The notes beneath the pieces are model-generated. The model was not told the origin of the DNA. It made no database searches and was given only the letters and a program-made list of their open reading frames with translations. A program made the position numbers and the translations under genes. A stretch of 64,000 bases of DNA from the NCBI RefSeq assembly GCF_009727055.1, contig NC_052359.1, forward strand, positions 11,524,771 to 11,588,770. The letters are read 5' to 3'. Positions 47,786-59,700 of this stretch are shown here, in pieces (position 1 is the stretch's first letter; every line of letters starts with the position of its first letter). Source of the DNA: Benincasa hispida (taxonomy: Eukaryota > Streptophyta > Magnoliopsida > Cucurbitales > Cucurbitaceae).

Positions 47786-48070
47786 ATGGAGGGAATGGTG
47801 GAGGGAAAACAGGGGAAAACAGAGAGTTCAAAGATAGGAGCATTGCCGGAATACGACATGGAAGAGCTTAAGAAAACCCCACATTTGCTGCTCTCATCAA
47901 CAGCCTTATCTCGCATCACTAAATCCAATTGTTTGTGCTCTCCCACCACTCATATTGGATCTTTCAGGTGCCGCCGTCACCGGAGCTCCACCATGTCTCG
48001 TGGCGGCTCCGTCGGCTCCAACCTCTCTGATTTAGGTCGGAAGTCTGAGGCTGCTGGTGACTCGGTTTGA
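47786..48070 (+). CDS. Small serine-rich plant protein
   Basis: It encodes a 94-residue protein with no signal peptide or membrane segment. The N-terminal third is charged (MEGMVEGKQGKTESSK). The core has CLCSPTTHIGSFRCRRHRS at about residues 50-68, followed by MSRGGSVGSNLSDLGRKS. This CxCSPTxHxGSFRCRxHR plus GxSxGSNLSxL layout belongs to a family of short serine-rich plant proteins of unknown function. The sequence aatttacag ending at 47781 resembles a 3' splice site, so a 5' leader exon probably lies further upstream. The start is the first ATG after it. Its stop faces that of PsaG, 1.3 kb away. It is intact and has no TE signature in the frame. Confidence 0.75.
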   Translation: MEGMVEGKQGKTESSKIGALPEYDMEELKKTPHLLLSSTALSRITKSNCLCSPTTHIGSFRCRRHRSSTMSRGGSVGSNLSDLGRKSEAAGDSV

Positions 48071-48275
48071 GATTTCAAATCCACTAATTAAACTTAATCC
48101 TCCTCTCTCTCTTGCAAGCTTTTTGGGAAAATTAAAGCTTTTAATTCTATTGCTGTGTTCATTTTATAAAACCATGTAATAGTTATATCTTCTCTTCATG
48201 AATCTCCTTTCTTTGAATTACAAGTTTCAATTTTTGAGATTTACTTCTCCAATACATCTTCAATACATCTTGTAG

Positions 48276-48524
48276 GGTGTTTGGGGCACGTAATGGAATG
48301 CGTTTGTAATATAATGTAATACAAAGTTCATGTTTGGGTTGAGCATTTTGGGCCTGATTTCTACTACCAAATTCATTTCGTTCCCATAATTTTTAACCTA
48401 ACATCTTTTCCATTGTTTTCACGCTTTAGGATCCCATTTTCGTTTCTCTCTTGATTCTTCACTCATTCCAATATCCATCAGATTCTCAGTAATCCTAATT
48501 ACATTCCAACCTCCCAAACAATCC
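48276..48524. mobile_element. MITE-like element in the 3' flank
   Basis: About 250 bp bounded by GGTGTTTGGGG...TGGAATG on the left and its imperfect inverse CATTCCAACCTCCCAAACAATCC on the right. It has no coding capacity. A 3-bp target duplication is not convincing (TAG / TTA). Superfamily uncertain, PIF/Harbinger or hAT. Confidence 0.5.
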
Positions 48525-48734
48525 TTAAGTGTATGTTACTTGGTAAAATTGATTTTAGATAGATCCAAAAAGTCACATGACCATCACCAAGAACTATCTG
48601 ACTTAAGTCTTATAAGTTTTGTGCCTCAAATAGATCGTTAATTGATTCTACCATGTTTTTAGAAATTCACAACTTTATTGAATACAAAATTGAAAGTTTT
48701 CTTTTTTAGCAACACAAATTTGAAAGGTTAAACT

Positions 48735-49016
48735 TGATTTGGTAATCATTTTGGTTTTTTAAAATTAATTATATTTTCTGTCATTTATTTAATAATGGTT
48801 TGCATCATTTTTAAGTAAAAACGTTGAATTTTTAACCAAATTCTGAAAACAAAAACAAATTTTTAAAAACTATTTTTTTAGTTTTCAAAAGTTAACTTTT
48901 TTAAAAGATTGGTAGAAATAAGATACCAAAACAAGAAATTTAGAGGTGAAAATGGTGTTTATAGACTTAATTTTAAAAAATTAAAAACCAAAAACTAAAT
49001 GGTTATCAAATAGGTC
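48735..49016. mobile_element. AT-rich MITE, family M, full copy
   Basis: It starts gatttggtaatcattttggtttttt and ends aaaaaccaaaaactaaatggttatcaaatagg. These are inverted repeats of about 30 bp. The interior has caaattctgaaaacaaaaacaa and tagataccaaaacaagaaatt-like phrases shared with the copies at 50105-52325. Confidence 0.7.
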
Positions 49017-49388
49017 TAATGTTCCATTAAAATCTGAAAGTCTAATTTATAGACTAAATCGAACCTAAACATAAAATATACATATACATTATACTTAGAA
49101 GCAAACTTCAAAACTTATTGCCATTTGTGTTCACAAATCAAGTAATCAACACAGCCAAAATGTAATTCTGCACTGATATTGTGAGTTCAACAGCAAAATT
49201 AAACAAGTAGTTACATGTGATCAAAAGAGCCATTGCAATAATAATCATACACAAGCATAACTCACAAACCCCATCTTCCCTTTTTCCCAATATCATTCCA
49301 CAAAAACACCATTAAAAAGAGATACAAAGTTCTCAAAGCAATTAAATGATGGAAGATTTAGCTATACAAAGCCACAATAATACAACAT

Positions 49389-49865
49389 TTAGAAGAACTT
49401 AGGATCATAGCCATTGCTAGAAGTAGCCAAAATATAGTAAGCAACAATATGGCCAATAGAACCCCATGCAAGAACATCAACAATATTAAACCCAACAGGA
49501 TCATTAGATTTCAAGAGACTAACATATTCTTTAGCCCTCACATCACCAGCTTCAAAATGGGTCAACCCATTTTGCTCTGGCACTTGCTTGCTTACATTCT
49601 CCCTTTGGAAATTGAAGAAAACGAACCTCCCTAAGAACAAGGACAGCCCTGTGCTTAGGCTTATCACTAGAGATGGGTTCAACTCCGCCTTCACCACCAC
49701 CGATCTCCGGCTCTTGATCGCGACTCCCGGGCGGCTTGATTTCACGCTTGGGAGTGCGCGGAGGCCTTGGAACGATACGGCGGTGGGGGTTGGCTGCTGC
49801 CTCGTGGCGGCGGCCGAGAAGGTAGGGGCGGCAAAGATGGCGGAGGAAGAGGCGGCGGTGGCCAT
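49389..49865 (-). CDS. psaG: Photosystem I reaction centre subunit V, chloroplast precursor
   Basis: A single exon of 158 codons. Residues 1-60 form a Ser/Ala/Arg-rich chloroplast transit peptide ([14 protein letters not shown], ending SRRSVVVKA). The mature protein starts at ELNPSLVIS and has about 98 residues, the usual size. It has two membrane segments, [19 protein letters not shown] and [19 protein letters not shown], joined by a stromal loop with [14 protein letters not shown], and the C-terminus NGYDPKFF. PsaG sits at the edge of photosystem I in the thylakoid membrane and helps bind the light-harvesting antenna and stabilise the core. The frame is open 50 codons further upstream, but the ATG at 49865 is chosen because a proper transit peptide starts there. 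The gene is intact in an otherwise TE-filled window. Confidence 0.97.
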   Translation of the reverse strand: MATAASSSAIFAAPTFSAAATRQQPTPTAVSFQGLRALPSVKSSRPGVAIKSRRSVVVKAELNPSLVISLSTGLSLFLGRFVFFNFQRENVSKQVPEQNGLTHFEAGDVRAKEYVSLLKSNDPVGFNIVDVLAWGSIGHIVAYYILATSSNGYDPKFF

Positions 49866-50013
49866 TGGTGGTGATAATGTTGTGTGAGAGATTTGGAATG
49901 GATAATTGAAGAAGGATATGAGGATCATATAATTTAGTTGGGAAGAGAGATATAGATTGTGAGGATGAGAATGGAAGGAAGGGAGATTTTGGGAGGTGAG
50001 TTGGATGAGTTTC

Positions 50014-50018
50014 ATTGG
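50014..50018 (-). promoter_or_regulatory. CCAAT box upstream of psaG
   Basis: On the minus strand GTAGCCAATGAAAC, about 150 bp before the start codon. No strong TATA box is seen; the nearest candidate is aattatatga at about -65 from the ATG, so the promoter may be TATA-less, as in other photosystem genes. Confidence 0.4.
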
Positions 50019-50104
50019 CTACTTCTAGATTACAGATTCTTGGATCCAAATTCCATTTGCCATTTTTTTTAAGGTTTGTTTACAAAAATAAATTATTAAA
50101 ATCT

Positions 50105-51538
50105 CAGTTGGTAATTATTTCTTGCCATAGGTTTATCCATCTTAGGTAAAACTATTGAATTCCAAGCTAAATTCAAAAATTACTTTTTTTTTTTTGAGTT
50201 TTCAAAATTTGGTTAGATATTTGAACACATTAGTAGAAAGTAGATAAATAAAGCATAAATTTTAGAAGTGAAAATAGTATTTTTAGGCTTAATTTTTAAA
50301 AAAATAAAGGGAAATTTTCACATATAGAAACATATCAAATTATTTACAGATATAATAAAAAAAATATTGATATTAGTATCTACCAGTGTTCTATTAGTGA
50401 TAGATTTCTATCCATTTCTATTAATGATAGACATTGATAGACTTTTATTAATCTTTACCAACTTCTATAAAAAAGATTAAAATTTTACTATTTCATGTAA
50501 ATAGTTTCACATATTTTTTTATTTTTAAAAATTTCCCAAAATTAAAAATCCAAATCATGAAGGGAAGAAAAAAGATTATGGAGAACTTACAAAATTAATT
50601 GACTTAATTATTCATGCATGGATTTTTTATGCGAACTCTTTTCTAACAAATAAGATATAATGAAGATTTTTGTTATCTTTTTGTTTTTATTGAGTATGTT
50701 ACCCCAGTGTAAACACATATGGATACTTCTAAATATTTAAGGGTAATTTGGTAAAGTTTTAGTTTTGGAAAACTGAGTCTATAAATCCCTCTTTTATCGT
50801 TAAATTTCTTATTTTGTTATATATTTTTACTCCTGATTTCAATAACCAAGTTAAATTTTGAAAACTAAAAAAAAAAAGTTTTGAAAAACTTGATTTTATT
50901 TTTAAAATTGGACTAAGAATTCAACTCTTCGTACTTAAGAAAGATGTAAATTATTGTAAAGAAATGAGAGTAAATAGGTTTAATTTTCAAAATTTAAAAA
51001 CAAAAAACAAATTGGTTACCAAACTAGGCCAAAATAACTTAGGCCCAATATGTATGATTTTTTAAATGTGTTTATTTTCTTTAATCATGATTTGTATATT
51101 TCCTTACTAAACATTTGAATTCTTAGCTAAATTCAAAAAACAAAAGCAAGTTTTGAATGTCTCATTTGATCATTCGAGCTCCGTTCACTCTATGTCTTAC
51201 AATGTTTTACATCTTTCATAAGTAAAATAGTTGAATTCTTAGTCATACTAAAAAACAAAAACAAATTTTTAAAAATCATTTTTTTAGATTTCAAAGCTTG
51301 ACTTGATTTTTTAAAATATTGTAAAAAGTAGATAACAAAACAAGAAATTCATAGATGCAAAGAGTGTTTAGCATAATTTTCAAAAACCAAATGGTTATCG
51401 GGGCCGAAGAAAAGTAATTTTAAAAAATTTGTATTTGTTTTTTAAATTTTGGTTTAAGAATTTCAAAGTTATATATATGAATATTGAAAAACCCCACATG
51501 TAAGAAAGTGTGGTGAGGTAAAAATAATATAATATATA

Positions 51539-51570
<32 letters not shown>

Positions 51571-52325
51571 AACCAAAAACTAAAAATAAAATGGTTACCA
51601 ATGAGATCATAGTTTTTATTTTAGTTCTTTAAAATTGTGTGCTTGCTTTCTTACAACTTCTTTAGTATGATTTTCATTTTTCAAACTAAACATTTGAATT
51701 TTTATCCAAGATTTCAAATATAAAAAAAGTTTTCAAAAACCTTTTTTCTCCTTTAAAAATCAACTTCGTTTTAAAAACATTCATAAGGAATAGATAATAA
51801 AACAAAGAAATCATGTGTAAAGCTATTGTTTATAAGCTTAATGTTCAAAAACAAAAAATAAAAACGGCCTTGTTTGCCCTTTCGTAATCATTATTTCATT
51901 TTTGGCTTTTGATTTTTGAAAAATTAAATCTATTACCTCTCCATCTCTTACAATAATTTGCATTTTTCTTAAGTACAATAATTGAATTTTTAGCCAAATT
52001 CTAAAAACAAAAACAAAATTTTAAAAGCTATCACAATTTGGCTTTTTTTTTTAAAAATCATTAGTAAAAAGTAGATTACAAAGAAAGAAATTTGTAAGTG
52101 GAAGTAGTATCTATAGACTTAATTTTCAAAAATGAAATAGCTACCAAATAAGGCCGACTATCAAATGGGGTCTTTAAGACTGCGTTTTTTTAGTTTTTAA
52201 AACTTAGCTTGGTTTTTTAAAATACTCCTAAATTGTAGATAATAATACAAATAAATCAATTGGTGGAATTAGTTTTTATAGCCTAATTTTAAAAAACTAA
52301 AAACAAATAATTATCAAACGAGATG
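50105..52325. repeat. Cluster of about seven family M MITE copies
   Basis: Recognisable copies or parts lie at about 50105-50310 (partial), 50747-51030 (full), 51140-51405, 51413-51605, 51607-51865, 51872-52155 (full) and 52158-52325. Each shows (t)tggtaa(c)catt...tttgg / aaaaccaaa...ggtta(c)caaa ends and inner caaattc-aaaacaaaaacaa(g)ttt and agtagataa-aaaac phrases. Some copies share or abut ends. An (AT)n run lies at 51534-51562. No gene is present. Confidence 0.7.
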
Positions 52326-52539
52326 TTTAGTTTTTTTTTTTAATAATTTGGGCAAAATATTATGAAATAATCTTTTTTTAATGGGTGAGGTATGCATTCT
52401 TGGTTGAATTTTATATGTTCTATTAAACAAACAAAATTAAGTTAAGGCTCTTTAAGGTGTTCAACATTCAATCTGTTGTTTAAATTGTAAAGAAAGTTTG
52501 TAAACAAACATCATGTTCAAATCCATACAACAAAAAACG

Positions 52540-52990
52540 TTTAGCCATGTTGTCTAGGATGTGCATGCCTTCTGGGGAGTGTGTTCCCACAGAATCGCTC
52601 GCTCATTGGCGCACATAGCTCGATTGGATTTGTCACTTTAGTGTGGACGATTATTTAAAGTATAAGGTTTGAAGAGTCGCTTAGTGTGCTATTGTTTATC
52701 ATATTTGAAGCAAACATTATCTTTATGTCCATAGAGCTACTTTGCGCCTTCTCTAAGTGGTTAGTTAGATTGTGTGGTATGAGATTTTTCTTTGTTGTGT
52801 TTATTGCTTGGGGCTTCTATCGAGGAGACTTCGATAGGTTCACCTCCCTATGATAATTTTCCTTGAATTTTGTGCACTTTTTTTGTGTATTTGTTTTCTT
52901 TATCTTTGTTATCCTCTTAATTCCTTTAGTTGTGTTTGTATTTTGATTGTACCTTGATCTCAGAAAGTGAGGTCCATTATATTTTATTAT
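52540..52990 (+). mobile_element. Possible LINE 3' remnant
   Basis: With stops ignored, the plus strand reads CAIVYHI-SKHYLYVHRATLR and similar phrases that recall the conserved tail of plant L1-type LINEs. It is far too broken for certainty, and no poly(A) tail was identified. Confidence 0.25.
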
Positions 52991-53052
52991 AATTCTATAC
53001 CTTTGTAAAAATATATATTAAATGCGGATGGTAAATGGTGGGAGCTAACACA

Positions 53053-53180
53053 TGAGCATAGCTCAATTGGCTATTAACCTTAAGGTTTGAATTCAACCCC
53101 AATATTTGAGATGATGGAGAATAAAAAATCTTTAATCTTGAAATTGATAGTATAAGTACATGTCGATTGAGTTATGTTCT
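53053..53180 (+). mobile_element. tRNA-derived SINE with inverted ends
   Basis: The left end has a tRNA-like Pol III promoter: A box tagctcaattgg (53059-53070) and B box GGTTTGAATTC (53084-53094). The right end (53164-53180) is an imperfect inverse of the left end (53053-53069), 13 of 17 matching. About 130 bp, no coding sequence. Confidence 0.6.
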
Positions 53181-53189
53181 TATTGAAAA

Positions 53190-54127
53190 AAATAAGAAAA
53201 CTGTTTATCTATATACATGATTTTATTATGTATAGTTTATGGTTGTTATTATATAAGGTGTATTGTGGTAGCTACCATAGAATTCAAAGAGAAATTAAAT
53301 CAAAATTTTTAGTAGAAAAAAAATAATTACCTATCAAATTATTCTTATGTATAATCTAAATTTAAATGTTTCAATATATTGACCATTAAAGTTTAAATAT
53401 AATAATAATAACAATATCATAACAATAATTATTATAATAAATTAATAAAGAGGCAAATAAGGGCAGGAACTGGGATGAAGAATAAAGGATCGACTTCAAC
53501 ATGGTTAATTCTAAGAAACAATTTGATTATCGTATTTTATTACAATTCTATTTCACTCCCAACGACTTCACTTACATGGTTATTATAATAAACACTTCTA
53601 TTACTTTACTTATTAAGATTTAGAAAGCAAACAAATATCAAGGTCACGTATGGTTCGAGATAAACATAATCAATCAATGATAATATAAGAAGTGGGATCT
53701 AGTTAATTAGGTTTGTTGTTTACTAATATCTTGTGATCAACGGTGGACTTCATAACAAAACTCATTTAGAGACCCACAACCATTAAGGCTATTTTGATAA
53801 TTTTATAATATTATTATGTTTTTGCTATTTTAGATAAACTAGTGTAATAAATTATTTAAATTTAATTTAGGATCTATTGGAAACTTAATTTTTGATAATT
53901 GAATTATTAAGCTTAATTAATATAATTTTGTTTATCAAGGTCAGTTTCCATACTTGTTTGCATATAATTATTAAAAATTTAAAAATTCACTCTAAGTATT
54001 AATGACTTAGTTATATTTATATTTAGTTATTTGAATATTAAAAGGGAATAATGAATATAAATACATAATTAATTAACTTGATAAGGATGTGATATTAAGT
54101 GGATGCATGTATGGTCTTATTATTTAC

Positions 54128-54158
<31 letters not shown>

Positions 54159-54830
54159 TCTTTTTGTAGTTTGTAACTTTTGGTCATAAGTACTTAATTA
54201 AATTATTAAGAATGCATAACAGGAACATTAAGGAATTAAAATACAAGAGTTGAAATTTATTCATGGATACTTATTTAAAGTGAGTATATAAGAAATAGGA
54301 ATAATCTTAGTCATAACTTAAGTTAATTTCAATCGTAGTATATAGTTTCTTTAGTCCAACCTTTTGAGCTTCCATGCAAAGGTAATTAAGAGTTTAAATA
54401 GGTAATTTGAAGAGTAAAAAATCCTATTTCAAGACTTTTTGGTCGTGTATACATGTTGGAGAGAAAAAATAGGCTTGCTCACATTCCAAAAAGTCTTCAT
54501 TCTTAAGTCTCCAAAGTGTCTTCCCATTTCTCTTCCAAAAGAGCCTCAAGAAATATAAAATTTTCTTCCCTAGCCCCTATCTTAGTGATGTAAATCACAT
54601 TTCTTAAAGAGAATAGTATGTTTTCAAAGTTGTTTCAAGTGGTGTTCTTAGATTTCAAAAGATTGTTCAATGGTAACGACAAATCGGTAAGAAACGATCT
54701 ATTTTCAATCTCATTTTATAATGAATTTTTTCATGTTAATTTTTGTAAATCCTAAGCATTGTACTTACCTCTTTCCTAAGGTATTCCAACATTGTTTCAA
54801 GCTCATTAGTTCCTTAATGTTTTCTCCATC
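53190..54830. other. AT-rich intergenic stretch
   Basis: No gene or recognised repeat in 1.6 kb except an (ATT)n microsatellite at 54129-54160. Confidence 0.6.
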
Positions 54831-54835
54831 AATAC

Positions 54836-55743
54836 TATGGTGGAGAGGAATAATATCAAATTCTGAAGCACAGATAATCTTCGTTCTAAACTGACAAACT
54901 TTCTTTAGAATACAATTAACGTATCGTGAGATTATGTGATTTGAATCATTGAATCTTTCTACTACAAGTTGATTCCTTTCATTATTTGATATAGTAAGGA
55001 CAATCCTATTAAAAAAGATCCTATTCCTTTCATCAAATGCACTAATGTGAGTTTCATCTATTGCGCCAACACAATCCTATTAAAAAAAAATTATTTATTT
55101 CACGCAAATTTTCATTGCAATAACTTATAAAATAATAATTAGTCAAGAAAATTGCCTTAAAAATGGTAGTATTTAGACTAAACATTATCTCTATAGGAAT
55201 AATGTCAGATTTCGAAGAATAGATAATCTTCGTTCCGAGCTGATAAACTTTCTTTAGAATACAATTAAAGTATCATGAGATTGTGTGACCTAAATCTTGG
55301 AATCTTTCTACTACAAGTCGATTCCTTTCATTATGTGATATAGTAAGCAAAAATATGGCAACTTGTTCTTGAATAGTCAAGTATCTCAAAGCTTTTAGAT
55401 TAGTGGTGTTTTTTAACTCTTCACAAAATGTTACAAATGAATCTCTTTTCATCCTAAAACAATCATAGCATCTTGTGTTATTAGCATTTTGCAGTTCAAT
55501 CATGTAATTGTGCCTCTAAGTGTAGAAGTTCTACATGGCTGTCTAAGCATTTGTGTTTTATGCAATTCTTCCCTTACTAAACAAAAAAAAAATATCAAGA
55601 TATCTTCATCTTCATGTTCATGATCTTCTTCAAGCAAATTCACCACATTATTATCAAAAAGTAAAAAACTTTTCAAATAGTTGTGACATAAATTCATAAT
55701 TAATACCACCTGTTTAACATGTTCAAATAACATAAAGAATTAA
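54836..55743 (-). pseudogene. PIF/Harbinger transposase remnant, antisense
   Basis: Read from right to left, LRQPCRTSTLRG (about 55540) is followed after a frameshift by RCYDCFRMKRDSFVTFCEEL, then EQVAIFLLTISHNERNRLVVERFQDLGHTIS (55400-55273), the conserved N-terminal region of plant PIF/Harbinger transposases. At about 55082-55045 comes DCVGAIDETHISA, which holds the first catalytic Asp of the DDE nuclease. After that a second copy of the SNNERNQLVVERF...IIS module appears (54990-54836), so the gene is rearranged by an internal duplication. The rest of the DDE domain is missing. It is non-functional. In live elements the protein cuts and moves the transposon. Confidence 0.75.
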
Positions 55744-55939
55744 TAAAAACAACTAACACCTTTCAAACACAAAGTAAATGTAATTGTATCAACAACAAGA
55801 TACCAATTAGTCAACTAAACATCTTTAGTTACACAAGGTATGACAAGTCCACGACATATTAACTTGGAAATAATAACAAACTAAGTCTTCCCTCACACAA
55901 ACTAGTATCCTTACAAATGATATAACTTCAGCTAGCCAA

Positions 55940-56095
55940 CATGAGCATAGTTCAACTGGCATAGTGCTTGTACCATCAACCTCGAGGTTAGAACTTCGAT
56001 AGTTAAAGGTAATTGATAAATCCTCATCTCCTAGATTCAGGCATATGTACGAAGTTAAAATATAAAGTAGATCGATCTCCAAAAAAATAAAGAAC
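55940..56095 (+). mobile_element. tRNA-derived SINE, second copy
   Basis: Starts atgagcatag like the copy at 53053, with A box tagttcaactgg (55948-55959) and B box ggttagaacttcga (55986-55999). Ends near an A-rich tail (ccaaaaaaataaag). The inverted right end of the other copy is not evident here. Confidence 0.55.
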
Positions 56096-56270
56096 CAGTG
56101 CAATTCTTTTGTTTTATGTGGAAGTTTTTTAATTTCCTTCAAAATTTAGGAAAATTTTTAATCTCAATTCTCAATAATGTTCTCTTAAATAGGTAATGTT
56201 TACTTTTCTTTTCCTACATAATTTTCGTTATATATATTAGTTTAGAGTTGTACAAGATAATTTTTTTGTT

Positions 56271-56731
56271 ACTCGGTAGGCTATACATATCATATTATTG
56301 ATATGTAAGTTTGAAATCTTCTTAGACTATTTAGTTCTTATACTTTTAAATCTATGTAATAAATTTTAATATTTTTATTGTGAATACTTTTCTAGAGTTA
56401 GTTCTAATTTAATATGGAGAGATATTTTTATTGTGCTATTAATTTTTTTACATAATTTTTATATTCACATCACTCTTTATATATTTTCGTTTGTTTTCAT
56501 GTTATTTTTACATGCACATAACTCGTATAGATTTTTAAAATTAATTTCAGAGTTCAAGTTGGAGGATTATTTGTTTTCACTCGTATGGATATATGAACTT
56601 GGTAAGTAAGTTTTAAAATCTTCTTTGACTTTAAGTTTATATGTTTTTAAATCTATATAATAGAATGTAGTATTCTTATTATTAATATTTTTGTAGAGTA
56701 AATTCAAAATTAATCTGGAGAAATATTATAA
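56271..56731 (+). repeat. Duplicated 5' end of the hAT gene, 301-bp spacing
   Basis: About 160 bp at 56271-56430 recur at 56579-56731. Each copy has a gtaag donor-like site, a tttt-tag acceptor-like site and the start of the coding frame. Unit 1 keeps ATGGAGAGATATTT (56414), while unit 2, which is joined to the gene body, has CTGGAGAAATATT (56715), exactly 301 bp further. Confidence 0.65.
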
Positions 56732-59700
56732 AAGAAAAACAACAATAGAGACAATAGAGGCATCATCTTCAAAGAAGAAAAATGTTTTAGGTTCTGACCG
56801 ATCTTATACAAAATTCAATCTAGAAGAGCTATCTGCAGATCCTGGTCTAATAATCAAAATTTATGATTATTATTATAATATTTGAGATCAAGTTCGTAGA
56901 GCATTCTTGCTAAAAGTTCCTTGTCGGCCTCGAAATCTTACTTTTTCACTTGAGAAATTTGATACAAAGTTAAGACGATTTAACTCAGCTTGGTTTAATG
57001 AATATTCTAATTGGCTAGAATATAGCATTTCAAAGGATGCCAGTTGTTTATGTTGCTATCTATTCAAACCAGAAGTAAGTGAAGAGTGGGGAGGTGACTG
57101 TTTTGTTAGTGAATGATTTTTTAATTGGAAGAAAAAAGAAGAATTGCATATTCATGTTGGTAGTCCTAATAGTGCACACAATACAACTTTGGGTAAATGT
57201 AAGGCTCTTTTGAAACAAAAACAACATAATGAGACTTTTTTAAATAGGATGTCTGACCAAGCACAAGTTGAGTATCGAACTCGATTAGGTGCATCAATTG
57301 ATTGTATTTGATTTTTATTACAACAAAAACTTGTATTCGTGGACATGATGAGACAAATGATTCGAAGAATCAAGGTAATTTTCTTGAACTTTTACAATGG
57401 TTATACAATGATGCTTGGTTTTATGCAGTGAAAATATGAATGATATGCGTTGATGGAATTTCGTTGTGCACTCAAGTTTCCCCAGCGAAATCCAAGTGTA
57501 AATTCCTCTGAGTTTCCTGATAAGTTCAAGGTCGAACATAGGGACTTGTGAAAACAGTTTGCATTGGTAATTTTTATGAAGGACTTTGTAGTAACCGAAT
57601 AAATAAATAAAGTATTAGATTTTTGTTTGCGTTGATGAAAAAGAAATGAACAAATTCGACGGAGTTGAGAAAAGACAGTTGCATTGATAGATGCAATGAG
57701 TATGCGATGAACGGGTTGAGAAGATCTTTAGCTAGTGTTACTTGGGAATGCGTCAGACTATGCGATCATGTTACAACCATGCACAGCAAGTCATTTTCCA
57801 ATGTAAATGTGATGCTCCTAAATCTAGGATGCATGTGTTGAATGCAAAATATCCATAGAGCTCATCTCTAAGTCTCTACTCTTGTCCTATGTGATGATGC
57901 AAAATGCATAAAAACAAGGTGACCGCATACAATCATATCCTATCTCTAGGATGCATGCGATGCATTGATAATAAATAGTGCTCATTCCTAAGCGCCTATA
58001 TCTTGTTCATGCGTTCTAATCTGGCTCTTCCAAGTCTAGATTCTAACCTGACCTTCCCAAGCATTGATAACAAATAGTGCTCATTCCTAAGCGCCTATCT
58101 CTTGTTCATGCATTCTAATCAGGCTCTTCCGAATCTAGATTCTAACCTGACCTTCCCAAGTCTAGATCCTGTCCTTAGACTACCCTCCCGAGTATCTCTA
58201 ATGAATGAATGAAGCATACATAAACAAGATAATTGCAAAGAATGAAGATTCTCTAGTTGTGCTAGCTAAATACTTCTCAAAACATTCAACCGATTTAGTT
58301 ACTCATGCGTGAATAACAAAGAATGAACAAGTATAGAGGAGGAAATTCCATTTTTATAAATGAGTTAAGTACAAAATGACAATGGAAGTTAAAGGTACAG
58401 AGCCTGGTAGCAATTTCTTGCTGACCGAGGCTTTTACACTAAAATCTCTATTATGTTCTAAAGATGCTCCCACTTCCGTAGGCGTCAGCCCTTTCTCTGT
58501 CCTTGATCCGACACTCTCCCAAGCTTATCGGAACGATCTTCTAGCACAACTTCTTCCCTCGCGTGCACCTTAAAATGAAAAGAAAACTAAGAACAAAGAC
58601 ATGCGAAATGAAGTATGAAGTCTCTAACTACTTAATCCCTTATCTGAAGAATGCCCTTGGTATTTATAGAGCATCCATGGTGAAAGGCGGCTTCTCTCTC
58701 CTGATTGTATAGATGAGATAGCTTTAATTCCTGACTAACACGCCGAATAATTGTCACCGAAAAAAGCTGAATATACTTTGTGACCGTTATCGGTTGTCAA
58801 CTTAATTTAGATTCGACTGTCATCAGCTTTCTGTCCCACCGCGCTTAATTGGCCTTTCACCTAGATGTGCCCACCATGTTGCGCTGACCAAGTTGCGGCG
58901 ATTCTTCTTGGACGAATGTTTGTGAGCACGATCAACGCAAAACCTTGCGGTGAAGTTGCGCTCTACCAATGAATTCCTATGATTGAAATTCTTGCATTGC
59001 GTTAACGCGTATTCTGCACAAAAATACAAAAATCAACTGCTCTAATGCGTTGAACGCATGCGACTGCAATATTATGAAAACGATGCTTAATGGACGCAAT
59101 TTATCATATTTTATCAACACAATCCAACATTGTTTAAGAACTTAGCACTATGATAACGTGCATTTCTGCTCGTTATCATGCAACCATAATAAGGATATTG
59201 AAGTTGTAACTTTGAAAAATTCCTCAGATAATTTGAAATTGACTTCACTCAATATTAAAAAAGATATTGTGCATTTCATTGCAGTAGAAGTTGTTAATAT
59301 GGTTATAAAAGATATGAGTGACAAACAATTTTCTATCTTTATAAACGAATCAAAAGATATATCTTCAAAGGAGTAGATGTCAATTGTATTGGATGTGGAT
59401 AAAGGTCATATGATTGAACGATTTGTTAGAATCATACATGTCAATGATACAAGTTCTCTCACTTAATAAAGCCATAGATGATTGTTTTTCTCAACATGGG
59501 TTAAGCACCGCTAGTTTACGAGGACAAGAATATGATGGAGCAAGTAATATGCATGGTCAGTTCAATGGATTGAAAGCACTTATTTTAAAAGAAAATGAAT
59601 GAGCTTTTTACATTCATTGTTTTTCTCATCAACTTCAATTAGCTTTTATAGCTACTACTAAAAATCATGTAAAAATTGCTAGTCTGTTTTTTATTGTTAC

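Noticed and set aside
49866..50015. 50-codon N-terminal extension of PsaG
   Set aside because: The frame is open but looks like a 5' leader; the transit peptide starts at the downstream ATG and gives the usual length.
53059..53094. tRNA gene
   Set aside because: Only A and B boxes are present; there is no acceptor stem or cloverleaf, so it is a SINE head.
59151..59178. Helitron 3' end hairpin
   Set aside because: No CTRR follows, and flanking 5-bp duplications with a TG...CA structure show it is the end of an LTR.
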